Source: Tulasnella sp. 424
Taxonomy: Eukaryota; Basidiomycota; Agaricomycetes; Cantharellales; Tulasnellaceae
Assembly: GCA_019633425.1 (NCBI GenBank)
Contig: WSUB01000066.1
Span: 1 to 64,000 of the forward strand
Direction of reading: 5' to 3'
Length of the DNA stretch: 64,000 bases
The notes under the pieces are model-generated. The model ran no database searches and was not told where the DNA came from. It was given only the letters and a program-made list of their open reading frames with translations. Position numbers and translations under genes: made by a program. Shown piece after piece: positions 36,129 to 48,200 of this stretch. How positions within the stretch are numbered: position 1 is the stretch's first letter; the number at the start of each line of letters is the position of its first letter.

Positions 36129-36134
36129 CACGTG
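36129..36134. promoter_or_regulatory. CACGTG box upstream of Trk copy 2
   Basis: A palindromic bHLH-type core 97 bp before the Trk copy 2 ATG. It is part of the sequence duplicated from upstream of PUS3 (CACGTG at 40149-40154). A regulatory role is inferred. Confidence 0.35.
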
Positions 36135-36230
36135 GCCCGTTTTAACTCTAACCCACGCAACTTAGCCGGATGAGACACATGAGAGCATTGACTTCTCTCG
36201 GCCACCACTGCAACCTAACCACCCCACAAG

Positions 36231-39200
36231 ATGCGTCGATCGTTGATCGGGTTGATCCTCGAACCGACGTACCGCCTAGTGGATCGTTTGAACCTCAACT
36301 TTTTCCGAATCCATGTAGTATGGTTCATCATAAACCCAATATTTTGGTCTATCATTTTCTACGTTTCGTCCGGGCAGGTACGGAAGGCTTCCCAAAATAG
36401 GTGATTCTTGATCCTAAACACTTTCGTATCACAATAAAGTACCCCGTCACGTACATAGATTCTCTTTTCTTATGCACATCAGCAGTTACAGTCACTGGGC
36501 TAAGTACCGTGAACTTGAGCACGTACGTTTCAAGTCTTGTCTCCGAGGGTCAAACGCCTAGCTCACCATCTCACGCCTTTAGCTTGACGGGCTTCCAACA
36601 AACTATCCTCTTCTACCTGATGTGTGTTGGAAATTATACTGTAGTCAGCCTCGTGATGGTCATTGTTCGCAAGTTCGTTCCGTTCTTTCGCACCTCTCTG
36701 CAACTCGCTCAAGCTTTCCGGTTCATTTGACCGACAGGTATTATATCGTAGACAAGGTCCTTAAAACTCGGCCTGACCAGCGTGGCCCTACCCTCAGTGG
36801 TATAAGACAGGCTGTTCGCTCCACGACAATGGCGATACTCGGAACTCATACAGCACCAGCACCCGACACTAAGGCGGCTCATATGGAAGGTGTCGACTTG
36901 CAAAATGCCCCAACTTTGTCCCCCAAGATCTCACCTGGCTGTGAGTCTTTCACATGGATACAATATCTTATAGTCTATAACTTTGCATTTGAATCTCTAG
37001 CATTAGCAGATGGAGCTTCGTATCGCGCCGAATCTCCATCCGCGATGAGCCACCCAAATGCCCCGAGAAGCAATCTGCATCCGGCAACCCCAGGTCAAGT
37101 CAATTTTGCGATACCACTTTCGCATACGATGACGGGCCGATCAAGGGTATCAAGGGCGCCTACCGTAACCCGTAAGTCAGGACCGTGACCAACCATTCAT
37201 CCTCCTCGTCAGTATAACAACTCCTCACATGCAGGTCGCCCCACCATGGGGCAGCCAGGCATAGCCATTGTCACCGCTTCTCCGGGACCACGTCATCAAG
37301 GAACAGGTTTACTCTTTTCGTCGGGTCCGACCTGGACATCCATTGGCAGCAAACGCGGCGACAAGACCCCTCAAGAAGCCACCCCAGATGTTCCACCGTA
37401 TCCAGTATCTCCCCCTCCTGAACCCCTTGGGCCTTTTGATCCTCAACTCCAAGCTGCGCCCACATACGAAAGGCGATTTGGAGGCTTTCCTGGTCCATTG
37501 ACGCTCGGCGCTCGACTCGCCCAAAGACTCGCTCCAAGGCAGTACGCGGAGTTGAAGAGGAGGTTGACACTCGACCCTCCCGGAGTTTACACACCTGCCT
37601 TAGACACGGTCGCGCAAGTGGAGGTTAGTTCCGCGCTCGAGCGGAGCAGGACGGACGGAAGCACGACATTGCGGAGGAGACGGGAAGGAATGTCAGCCCT
37701 AGGAGCACCCGAAGAAATCAACCTGCCTACGCTTCCAGAACGACCGGCCCTGGCCCCACCGCATATGCAGCCAATGCATCATGGCTCTCCCGTTCCGCCC
37801 CACCTTCGCTTTCGGCGACCATCATTTTCAGGATCTGATGCATCAACTGGGATCCTGACCGACATCGGCGCTGAAGTCAAGAAGACGGTCCTCTACCTCA
37901 AACAAGGAATTCTGAAAGTGGGACGTAATAGCGCTTTCTTAAATACGGACGAGTTAACGGACGAACAACTGGAGGAATTGGGTGGCATAGAATATAGGGC
38001 GTTAAGAGCTTTGAGCTGGATTGTCGGATTGGTGAGAATCGGACTTTACCGTCGCTGAACCGGGATTCTGACACTAGCTCTACGCAGTACTGGGTTGGAA
38101 CCCAAATGACGATGTTCATCATCTTCGTTATTTATCTTTACACACGCTCCGATTACGACGCCATCTTTGAGGCTCAGCCCAGACTTGTGCCGAAAGCATG
38201 GTTCGTTCGATCACTCACCGCTTTGCGTAGCTCGCGCCACTGTTTTGGCTAACGAAGGAGTGATATTCTAGGTTCGCGGCCTTCCAAGCAGTCTCAGCGT
38301 ACACGGGCGGAGGATTGACACTCGTCGATCAAGGAATGGGCCCTTTTTCGGCTGCCTATGTGATGGTGATATTCCAAGGTTGGCTGATCGTCGCTGGGAG
38401 CATAGGTTTGGTAAGCGATCTCTCCGCAGGATACATGATACGCAATTGTTTTACTTGCCTTTCTAGCCCATCTTCCTTCGTCTGATAGTGTGAGTGGAAA
38501 GTGCGGATTGACGTCGGCTGTCTAACGGCATTATTTGTGTCGTTGTTCAGATGGATATTTTGCAAGATATCTCCTGCGCAACACAAGGCACCATTGCAAT
38601 TTCTTCTTGACCATCCAAGGCGGTATGTCGATCGAAACTTAACTGTCCATCTCTTAAGATGACCCTTCTCACGTTGATCTGCTGTATAACTCAGCTGTTA
38701 CCTTTACATGTTTCCATCCCATCAAACATGGTTTTTGGTCGTAGTATTTTTCGTTTTAACGTGAGTTGGTCCCAAAGCACTACGCACGCCGGGTACGGGG
38801 CTCACTGTACCGACTGGCATAGGTTCGTTGAGTGGTTCGGTTTCTTGATCCTAGATATTGGGGTTCCAGCGATCGCAGGTTCGTGCACCTCCGAAGGATC
38901 GCGGACCGAGACTGATCAACGTCACCATTGAAGCGATACCGTTAAACATTCGAGTTCTATCTGGGCTCTTCCAGTCCATTGCAGTTCGATCCAGTGTGCG
39001 TCTGTCCTTGACGGACCCGATATGCCACTGAATAGGTCAATGGTTTTAGGGATTCGCGATCGTCCCTCTTGTATCGGTAGCTCCTGCAGTAAAGTTAGTG
39101 CTTGATTGGACCGACGATCCTGTGGTTTCTGAGTCCTTTCCGCTCTTGATTTTAGGATTTTGTACATGGTAATGATGTACATCTCGGCGTACCCAATTGC

Positions 39201-40073
39201 CATGTCCGTCCGGTCAACAAATGTTTACGAACAGCGCTCTCTTGTAGGTCGCATGGATCGACGCTATATTGCAAGGTTCCGTTGACCTTAACTGATCATG
39301 ACTGAACAGGGTGTCTACGAAGATGTGAAGGAGGATCCAGATGGTCAAGACCCAGACGTAGATGAAAGCGCTGCGAAACACGTACGTGGTTCCAAAGGAG
39401 AAATCTTGTTCAGCAAGTACCTTGGAATGCACGTAAGACGCCAGCTGTCATACGATCTGTGGTGGTTGGCACTAGCGTTGTTCTTGATCATGATTACCGA
39501 GGTTAGGGGTTTCGTTTCCTCGCGACAGCTTGAGACCGGCTGAATACGAATCTCGCTTGCAGAGAAAAGAGGTCATGAATCCAGCCAGCGATTCCTGGTT
39601 CAATCAGTTTACAGTGATGTTTGAGCTGGTTTCGGCGTATGCGACCATTGGGCTTTCGCTTGGTATTCCGACGGTAGGTCGAATGGCGAACATTCAGAAG
39701 TATATGTTGAACTGTCATCCACTAGGAAAACTACTCTCTTTCGGGGGCTTTCAGCCCATTGTCTAAGTTTATCGTTTGCCTGGTCATGCTACGTGGAAGG
39801 CATCGTGAACTTCCCCAAGCGATTGATAGAGCTAGTAAGCAACCTCATCACTGCTCTCTAAGTTGGACTTCTCGTCAACACTCTCCTCTTACAGTCTTGC
39901 TCCCACACGAGTTTCAAAGGGACCGAACCAGTCCAGAGGGACACCACATCTTAAGTAACCACGCTTCGTTGGACCCACCGAACGCCCAAACCAGCACGCA
40001 AGAGAATGGCGCACCAGTGGCTGAGCTGAGAGGAGAGAGCAATGATACCCCTGACGCACATAGACTCGCCTAG
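36231..40073 (+). CDS. Trk-type potassium transporter, tandem copy 2
   Basis: Same family and exon plan as copy 1, with high identity except in the cytosolic loop. ATG 36231 gives MRRSLIGLILEP. Pore 1 is VTVTGLSTVNLS, followed by VRK, a GTTCGT donor and YYIVDKVLKTRP. The loop is shorter (HMEGVDLQNAP joins directly). It contains FGGFPGPLTLGARLAQRL and a Ser/Pro/Arg-rich stretch, then GGIEYRALRALSWIVGL. Pore 2 is AYTGGGLTLVDQGM, pore 3 FAIVPLVSVAPAV, pore 4 AYATIGLSLGIPT. The tail reads LLPHEFQRDRTSPEG and ends at 40073 after GESNDTPDAHRLA. In pore 3 the residues after Pro-Leu read Val-Ser where copy 1 has Gly-Ser. This is a visible difference near a helix turn, not clearly in the filter. Probably expressed from a promoter duplicated from PUS3. 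Confidence 0.88.
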
Positions 40074-40148
40074 CTATAGATTTCCTTTCTTTCTCTGGTT
40101 ACTAGGATATCACGAACCTGACTGTTTGTTTATGCTTTCCCTTCTCGT

Positions 40149-40154
40149 CACGTG
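40149..40154. promoter_or_regulatory. CACGTG box upstream of PUS3
   Basis: Lies 109 bp before the PUS3 ATG, in a segment shared almost base for base with 36.05-36.21 kb upstream of Trk copy 2. Confidence 0.35.
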
Positions 40155-40262
40155 GCTCGTTTTGACTCCAGCCCACGCAACTTGAGTCGGATGAGAGCAT
40201 TGACTTCTCTTGGCCGCCCACTGCAACGCGCCATCCTGGACATTACCAAAAGATAGGCTACA

Positions 40263-41955
40263 ATGTCTCCATCAGCGTACGCTGCTTGGTCCAAGGACGA
40301 CCTCATCGCCCGCATCCAATCTCTCGAAGCCGTGCTGGCAAGCGATCCAAAAATTCCGCCTGAAAAGATTCCCCGGCCTCAGACACCCATTTCGAGTCAA
40401 ACCGCGCAGAAAAAGTCGAAGAAGGAGCGCAAACCATTCGATATCAACGCTTACCCAAAACGCAAAATTGCACTCAAGTTCTGTTACGCTGGTTGGGAGT
40501 ACAATGGTCTTGCATTCCAAACGGATCCCACTCCTCTCCCCATGGTCGAAGCAGTCTTACTCAAAGCTTTGGGCGATTGCAGGTGGGTTCATTACCTTGA
40601 ACTCGCAGAATACTCTCCTTGACATACGTTTCGGATAGGAAAGGCTGATCGATCCCGAACTGGGGCTGGAAGGATGCGGGTGGAGTCGCTGCGGCAGGAC
40701 GGACAAAGGTGTCAGTGGAGCCGGGCAAGTTGTCGCATTATGGGTGAGAAGTGCCATTGGCACCAAACCCGACGCTCGAAAGAAGAACCTTCCTGTCGAG
40801 GACGTTGGGGCAGCTTTGCAAACGGAGGGCTCTGAAGCCATAACGGACGAATCTTCCAACGACCTACCGCCAACTACGGAGCCCGCGGATGCTGAACCAT
40901 CCGAGACACCCGAGCAGTCCCAAGCCGAGCTCCGCTACGTCGCCATGCTCAACGCCATCCTGCCACGATCCATTCGTGTTCTCGCGTGGTCGCCAGTCGC
41001 GGACGATTTCGACGCCCGGTTCAGTTGCACTTTCCGACATTACAAATACTTCTTCTCGGCCGGCTTCCCACCTTATCCCCACCTTTCACTCTCACCTGGA
41101 GAAGACGGACTACTTGACATAGGAGCTATGCAAGATGGAGCAGCGAGGCTGGTCGGAAACCACGATTTTCGAAATTTCTGCAAGATCGATCCGAGCAAGC
41201 AGGTGGATAACTATACCAGGAGGATCACGCATGCGACCATCACTCCCGTCGATACGTCCGACAGTTCCGTCCCATCTGGTTCACAAGCGACGCCGTCACC
41301 CCTCTATGTCCTCGACCTCAAAGGTACTGGGTTCCTTTACCACCAAGTTCGACATATAATGGCCATACTCTTCCTCATTGGGGCCCGCCTCGAGCCTCCT
41401 ACAATCGTGGACACCCTCCTAGACGCGCAAACCATTACTCGAAAGCCCGTGTATGAAATGGCTGACGGCCTACCCCTCGTTCTTTGGGACTGTGGATACC
41501 GGGATGGCAGCGTTTCCTGGCGCGTCGATGACAGTGGAAGCGCCAACCCAGCGAGCGCCTCCAAGCCTGGCGGTCCACAATCGGCACACAACCTGTTCTA
41601 CGACTTTGATTTGCTCGCCAGCCAGAGTCGGACGAAGATGGTTATGATGGAGCATTTTGCCAAAGCTGCAGAAGTGTTCCATTCCCCACCGCGCCCGCCA
41701 AGCGATGATTCGGGGGTGTTTAGAGCGCCGTTGGGTGGTGGATTGTTCCTCCAGTCCGCGATGGGAAAGTACGTTAAGCTCTTGGATAGACCGAGAGGAG
41801 ACAGGTCGGAGGATATAAACGAGAGATGGAGAAATGGTGCTGGGGCTAGGAGGAAGGAAAGGAAAGAAGCGAGAGCGGCTGCTGCTGTCGTTGGAGGTGT
41901 TGCAGAGGCGCAGGGTGCTTCGACCCCTCAGGCGGAGAATCGTGAGGCACCATGA
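40263..41955 (+). CDS. PUS3: tRNA pseudouridine(38/39) synthase
   Basis: DEG1/PUS3 isomerises U38 and U39 in tRNA anticodon arms. Two exons (40263-40582 and 40644-41955) give 543 residues. The acceptor must be GAAAG at 40643 to keep the frame (C-RLIDPELGLEG). A coiled, Lys-rich N segment (DLIARIQSLEAVLAS) precedes KIALKFCYAGWEYNGLAFQ. The catalytic Asp lies in RCGRTDKGVSGAGQ. Later landmarks are FSCTFRHYKYFF, DFRNFCKID and GTGFLYHQVRHIMAILFLIG. A C-terminal extension is Ala/Arg-rich. An insert between GQVVALWVRSAIG and LNAILPRSIRVLAWSPV is acidic and Pro-rich, longer than in yeast. Intact. Confidence 0.96.
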
Positions 41956-42816
41956 TATCTCAAAACTGGACGGTGAACTTGGATTCGTAGGATCGATTCC
42001 GCACGTATATCTTACCTATATTTCTGTCATGTCCCTCAGTTAATTGGAGTCTGGTTCTTCCCTTTGTACCGCCATCTTCTGAGATACGTTTTGTATATTC
42101 CTGGACCCGCGGCTAGCGAACTGAGATACGTCTACTGCAAGCCAATCTATTCTTAACGTTGCACGCCGCAGTCGCTGAATCGAGCCATTCCGACGGACTT
42201 TCAGAGGCCGCTGTTATGCAACGCAATTCTATCCACGAGGCTTTCTGTCCTCTCAGACAGTTGAAGGTTTTAGAGGAACACCGAAAGAATTTTGAGCATC
42301 TCTACTCGCGGTTGAGGTCCTCCTGAGATTGTCGAACTGAATTCTGGTCAACTGGACGACCTCATCACATTTCATTATATATGGAGTGTGTATATTGAGA
42401 ACGTGGCTTCCAGCGCACTAGAGCATTCGAAAGGAGAGCGTTGATCCAAATTGGGTCGTCGGTGGGTTTAAGCTTATAAGGTTGGCCTGACTGGGAAGTA
42501 ACAACGCCCCTTTTAGCGGACGGTCATTGGAACCAAGAAAATGATGCACGATAAGAATCCCATCCAATAAGACACCCTGGCACGTTACTGAGGCTCCTGC
42601 GTTGGTTCCGTTTGTCTCTCGCTTAAGTGGGGCTTGAGTGGTCACGTGTCGCTGAGGTCATTGACTGCGCCTCCGACGCATGCCCAACAATCGGCTCCTC
42701 AAGGCCCCGCCCCTCGCTACTATTTCAATCCACACCACAAGCCTTTACCCAAGACTTTCAACACCCTCTTTTTCTTTTCGCTCTCAACTACCAACCAACC
42801 CCAAGATACCCTCACA
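41956..42816. other. Intergenic region
   Basis: No gene is recognised. The last 120 bases before 42817 are pyrimidine-rich, typical of a fungal promoter. Confidence 0.5.
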
Positions 42817-43671
42817 ATGGCTCAGGCAGTCGCTCAGAAAGCCGGAATGGTTAGCATCATGACTGACCTTTGTCCCCTCTGCTGGCTGCTCACTCTTGGT
42901 CACGTTTTCCCAGAAAGTTCTCGAGCAGCACTTGAGGAATTATGAACCCAAAGACCCGCTATACGAGGAGTACGTCGACGACCGCGGAAAGGTTCGTCGT
43001 CGAAAGGTACGCGAGGGGACCCTTCCCATGTTCCCAGTCCAGGCTCTAACATGAAAACACCAACCGACCACCATCCCTGCAGCGCGAACTTCCTCCTGGT
43101 CTCTCAGCCCGCGATGCCAAAATCCTCAAAAAGGTCAAGAGACGCGCACACTACCTCGACAAGGGATTCAGTATCTGCGGCCTTCGTTTCGGTTGGACTG
43201 CCATCATCGGTGAGCCACCTCAACCACGGTCCCCGCGCCACATGTCTAATGCGTATCCTTTGTCTACTAGGGCTCATTCCGGTAGCTGGGGATGTAACCG
43301 ACGCCTTTCTCAATTACTACCTTGTTCTCCGTGTTTGTCGAAAGGCCGATTTGCCCCCTTGGTTGGTCCGCCAAATGCTCTTCAACAACTCAGTGTCCAT
43401 CGCCGTAGGATTCGTTCCCCTCGCCGGTACGTCACCGTCCACCTGGACCTCCCGCTGTTCCTTCCATCACAACTTTTTAACGTTCTAATCGCTCCCTTCA
43501 GGTGATGTGATTCTCGCTATTTGGAAGGCCAACTCCCGCAACGCTGCCCTACTCGAAGAGTTCCTCCGTGTTCGCGGAGAGGAGGCTCTCAAACCCGCCG
43601 CTGATCGCGTCGAAGACCAAGCTGTCATCAAGCCGGGCTCAGGATCCAAACAAGGGGAGCGCCTCACGTAG
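42817..43671 (+). CDS. DUF4112 membrane protein
   Basis: Small protein with the DUF4112 domain, function unknown. Five exons: MAQAVAQKAGM, then KVLEQHLRNYEPKDPLYEEYVDDRGKVRRRK, then RELPPGLSARDAKILKKVKRRAHYLDKGF..LRFGWTAIIG, then LIPVAGDVTDAFLNYYLVLRVCRKADLP..SVSIAVGFVPLAG, then DVILAIWKANSRNAALLEEFL and a short polar tail ending at TAG 43669-43671. The two GxxPxAGD motifs (GLIPVAGD, GFVPLAGD), each in a hydrophobic stretch, define the family. Donors GTTAGC, GTACGC, GTGAGC and GTACGT are all usable. Intact. Confidence 0.9.
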
Positions 43672-44165
43672 GGATTGGCTGTAGAGGCGGAATTCGTCGG
43701 ATTGCTTGTCTCTCTTTACTCTCGTTTGTTGACTTCCCCCATCAATGCGCAATATATTGTACCTCATCTGGTAAGCTCTTTCTGCTTCACAGAGAGATTC
43801 ATGCTCATGTACGCTTAGGAATACCCTATCACCTCCCCAGGCTTGTATCATGGACGTTCTCTTTTGTTTTAGCTACTCCCATAAAGAAGTATATAATGAC
43901 ATCACTGTCAGCGTTCATCCCTCCGTTACCATTCCCGAGAAGGCTATCGCACGTGGAGGGCCGCCTCTTGTCAATCCAAGAAGGAGACGCTAAATCATGC
44001 CGGGCTTCGTAATGACTCGAGCGAGCAGTTCTTTCCTCTGCAATTACCCCTAGCAAGGAGGTCCGCAAATCTACCTATTATGGGAATATTAAGACCTCCC
44101 AGGAACAGCTTCGCAGGTCCTCCTGGCCCTATATATTAGCCCCTCAATCCTCCGGATCCCCATGG
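43672..44165. other. Intergenic region with promoter of dynamin-like gene 1
   Basis: A TATATATTA-like box lies at about 44130-44138. A three-codon reading frame (ATG at 44162, TAG) overlaps the base before the main ATG at 44166. Confidence 0.5.
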
Positions 44166-47100
44166 ATGGGTAGGAAAAAAGGTTCTTATAAGCGTGCCCA
44201 CAAGCGTCCGCCATCTCCACCTCCACCTCCAGTCCCCCCCGACGATTCCTCGAGTGGAAGCAGGGGCTGCCTTGCTCTATCTCAATCACCAATCGTCGTC
44301 GCTTCTGACTCTTCAAATCCACCCGTCAGCGCGGAACTAACCTTACCTCAGGCCTCGATTCAGTGCCCCAGCTCTATCGCCCAACCTCTTAGCATGTCTC
44401 GATCTCCAAGTCCTGTGATGGTCGAGGCCCCCAGGTCCTGGGGCGCACCACCCTCCGCACCCAATGATCAATTGACCGCATCCACTCCCAAGGATGCTAC
44501 TTTGGGATCATATGCAGCGCAGAGCCACGAACTCTTAGACATTCTGAAGGATCTTCATAGCACTGGGTAAGGAAGCCGACCTGGTTCCTTCACTAGGGGT
44601 GCTAACTTCTCAGCATAGTATCCAGAATGAGCTCGATCTTCCCAAAATTGTCGTCATCGGATCACAGAGCGTTGGAAAGAGTTCATTGATAGAATCGATG
44701 TCTGGAGTGCGTGTATCCTGCTCAGCGTTACTGCTTGCTCTTCTCAGCACCTTCTCAGATCGCTTTGCCGAGAAATTCGGGTACCTGTACAAGGTGAATT
44801 CAGATCCAGTATTTTGATAAGCATCTTGTGACACGAGTCTTCTCTAGATGCCCAATGGAATGTCGCCTTCAACAAGCGCCTACTTGGTCTTGCCAAGTCG
44901 TACTCCGCTTCCAATACGACGCAGCCGGTCTCCCTCTGGCAGAGATGAAGGAAGTTTCTTTCGGACCAATTATTTTCGACAAGGACGACGTTACGGAACG
45001 ACTGGAACGAGCCCAACGTGCCATTTTGAGCCCGAACGTCAATCCAGACTTGGTCCTGGACGGCACACATACGGGCGGGGGAGAACTGACTTTCTCCGCA
45101 AATTGCGTCTGCGTTCGTGTGGCAGGACCTAACGTGCCAGATCTTTATTTCTACGACCTTCCCGGTAAAGAACCTTACCCTAATTTCCCTTGAAAAGATG
45201 GAACCTTATTAACCAACTTTGCCAGGTGTTATTGCGAATGTGAGCGACACCGGCAAGGAAGGAGACATCGAGCTTGTCGATAAGCTCGCCACCAGCTACA
45301 TCTCCCGCCCCAATTGTTTAGTCCTTCTGGTCATTACATGTGATAGTGAGTGACTCCGGCAAGTCTGTGAGACCTCGAAGACCAACATCGCTTCCATCTT
45401 AGCCGATTTTGAGAACCAGAAAGCTGGCCGCCTAGTCCTCAAAAGCAACGATCGCACACTGAAAGACAGGACAGTCGGTGGGTACTATACAGTTAATCCC
45501 TAGATGTCAAGCCACTTACAGCTAGTGTGAAATTAGGTGTCCTCACAAAGGTCGATCGCATTCAACCCGGAGACGAAGACCGCTGGCTTCAGATACTGCG
45601 TGGAGAGGAATTAGTCCTCCGAAATGGGTGGTACTGCGTGAAGCAGAGGGGCCCAAAGGAACTGGAAATTGGGCAAACATGGGACGACGCGAAGCGTCAG
45701 GAGAAGCAATTTTTCTCCACCCGGGCTCCCTGGTGCGACTTGGGTGGGTCATTCGCTGCAAGGGTAGGCTCGGAGGCCTTGGCCACCAAACTTGGAAGGA
45801 TACTGTCTGAACTCGTATCCCAGGAGTGAGTGCTATGTAGGGTTGTATTTTCCCATGTTGACCCGCTAATCTTGGGGTACCTAGATTACCTACAATCCAG
45901 ACTCAAGTAACACGACAACTTGCCGAAGCAAAAGCTCAACTAGCAAAACTCGCACCTGTCAATGTCGGCCAGCCTCAGACCGAAGTCATAAGGCTGCTCC
46001 AGGACTTCAACCGTACCCTCTGCAAGCACGTCGAAGGACTTCCTCCCGCAGTACCGACGTTTGGAAAAGGTTCTACGAGTCCGAAGGACGTCATATCCGC
46101 TGGATTAGTCAACACGTTGAACAAGTCCTACGATCACTTCCGCAAGCGAATTAGAGATACAGCGCCCCAGTTTAGGCCATGGTCATCAAAGCTGGAAAGC
46201 GAGGATGGGAAATCCGACCTGCTGTCGGAGATGATTCGTGACGACGACCTCCTCACGGGTTCGAGTTCACCAGTGTTCCATCTAGACGAAGTAATGGATT
46301 TTGCCTTACAGTGAGTTGCTTCTACGTCCAAGGAGAAGCTTCTAACGCGGTTATCCCCCTAGGTCGAGAACTCGAGAGCTCCCAGGAAATTTCCCTTTCT
46401 CCGTGAAAGAGGCATTGATCTCTCACAGTACGAGTCAGTGGCGCGAAATCGCCAGCCAGTGCTTCCAGGAAGTTGCAGATCACCTCCTTGACCATATGCG
46501 ACATCTGATCGAAACTCAGTTTGGGCGATACACCGGAGGAGGGCTGAAGGCGGACGTCCAGTGAGTTGAAGAGAGCGATTTCGACCCCCCATCCCGTTAG
46601 TGACTGGTTTTCAAGGCATATTATACTCAGCCACATGCAAGACCTTGCAGAGAGTGCCATGCAAAAGCTCGAAGAATTATGTCAAGCCGAGACTACGCCA
46701 TATACACAGAATGAGCATTACTTCTTCGACTATCGCGAAAAGTTATTCTTACGCTACAAAGCGATGCATCGTCGGATAAAGTCGCAAACTGGCGTTGTTC
46801 AGTCCCTTCAAGGACATGACTCCGGTAGGCGACCGCAGCAATATCCTGATCAAACGCAATGGCAGAACATCAACGAGGCACTGGCAGCTTTGGCGACTGT
46901 CGGAATCCCAGGCGTTGTTGCTATTGACCTGATCAGGCTTTTACCCGATGACAACATGGGACCAGCATTCGAGATTATGGCAGAAGTTCGGGCCTACTTC
47001 CAAGGTTTGCATCCACTCTCCCCCTCCCCATCTCAAATTAACTGATTACTTGATCTCGAAGTTGCCTACAAGCGGTTCATCGATAATATTCCCAAGCATA

Positions 47101-47339
47101 TCGACAATACCTTCGTCCGTGGTATCACCCAGAACCTCGACGTCACTCTCTTATCCCGGATGGTTAATAACCTGACCGAAGAGAGGTGCCGAGAATATCT
47201 TGAAGAGCCATCGGATGTTGTTTCTCGCCGGAAGGAGCTCGAAGCTCGAGTCAAGCGACTTCAAGCGGCCAAGGACCGATTGCTCGAATTTAACCAGTCG
47301 CAACACCGCTCGTCCCTCTTGGCAACGATTAACGTCTGA
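44166..47339 (+). CDS. Dynamin-like GTPase, tandem copy 1
   Basis: Large GTPase of the dynamin superfamily, of a fungal group resembling Mx/Vps1-like proteins. A Pro/Ser-rich N extension (about 135 residues) precedes the G domain: G1 GSQSVGKSS, G2/switch LPRNSGTCTRCPMECRL, G3 DLPG, G4 TKVDRI. The stalk follows (LPTIQTQVTRQL, CKHVEGLPP, TAPQFRPW, FHLDEVMDFA, SRTRELPGNFP, TQNEHYFFDYREKF-like) and a C-terminal GED (ITQNLDVTLLSRMVN, RKELEARVKRLQAAKDRL). No PH domain or proline-rich tail. About ten introns with canonical sites. Stop at 47337-47339. G4 has Val where most have Pro. Membrane target not evident. Confidence 0.92.
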
Positions 47340-48134
47340 AAGTTGCGGCGTCCCTTGAATGTCCTGTTCTACATACTGTTTCTTTTTCTTTCTTGGATGC
47401 ATCGGCATAGAATTTCTTCCTACTGAAACATGTTTGCTCTTGTAAATATACGATACTGTGCTGCAGAACTCGATGAATGTCCTTTTTGGTCGGTTAGGTC
47501 GCACTGGACGAGAATCAGCAGCTATTGAGCAGTCCGCCAGCAGGAATTGCGGCTTTCGCTTGAAGGTCGGTCTTGACATCTGTCTTGTTGGCGAAAGCTC
47601 GTACGTGCCATATTTGGTCTATGGCTCAAGAAATGGACCGACACTACCTACGTTCTTTCACCAGGAGCTCACTTTTGGGTTGGTCGATGTTCGTAGGACC
47701 CTGTGATACGGCGGTGTTTCCCGTGGGGAAAGAGCTCACAGTCAGCGTTGCAACGGCTCCGCAACTGCGGCGCAACATTCTTGACATTTGTCGTTTCCGG
47801 TATGTGTTCCACAAATCCGTTGCTGAAATCACTCTTTTCATCGATTTTCACACCCGAAAGTGGACAGGAGGTGGTGTAACTTCCATTCAGTTTGCAAGTC
47901 TAGCCATGTGTACGACCGGTAAGTCCTCCCCAGGTGGCATAGTGTGCACTCTCATACACTTATCTCCACATTGCTTCCATTTCTCCTCGAGAAGTGTACA
48001 CGCTCAAGGATCTGATACTGACAACGATCTTGTCATCTACGGAGGCGGATCAGAATCATCACATCACCTTCTTAATATAGCAATCGAGAGTGCCTCCCCC
48101 GGAAGATATTAGCCGCCGAAGGTTGGGAGAAGTG
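47340..48134. other. Spacer between dynamin genes
   Basis: Plus frames at 47458-47706 and 47573-48112 are open but show no domain or splice pattern, so I see no firm gene. Confidence 0.45.
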
Positions 48135-48143
48135 TATATATAA
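48135..48143 (+). promoter_or_regulatory. TATA box of dynamin-like gene 2
   Basis: TATATATAA, 58 bp before the ATG at 48201, a good distance for a fungal core promoter. Confidence 0.55.
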
Positions 48144-48200
48144 GGAACTGCACGTCATGCTCGAGCTGGCCAACCACTGTCTGATATCCCTCCCCAACTG

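Noticed and set aside
47458..48112. Overlapping open frames between the dynamin genes
   Set aside because: No domain, no promoter motif and no splice pattern; low plausibility compared with the clean neighbours.
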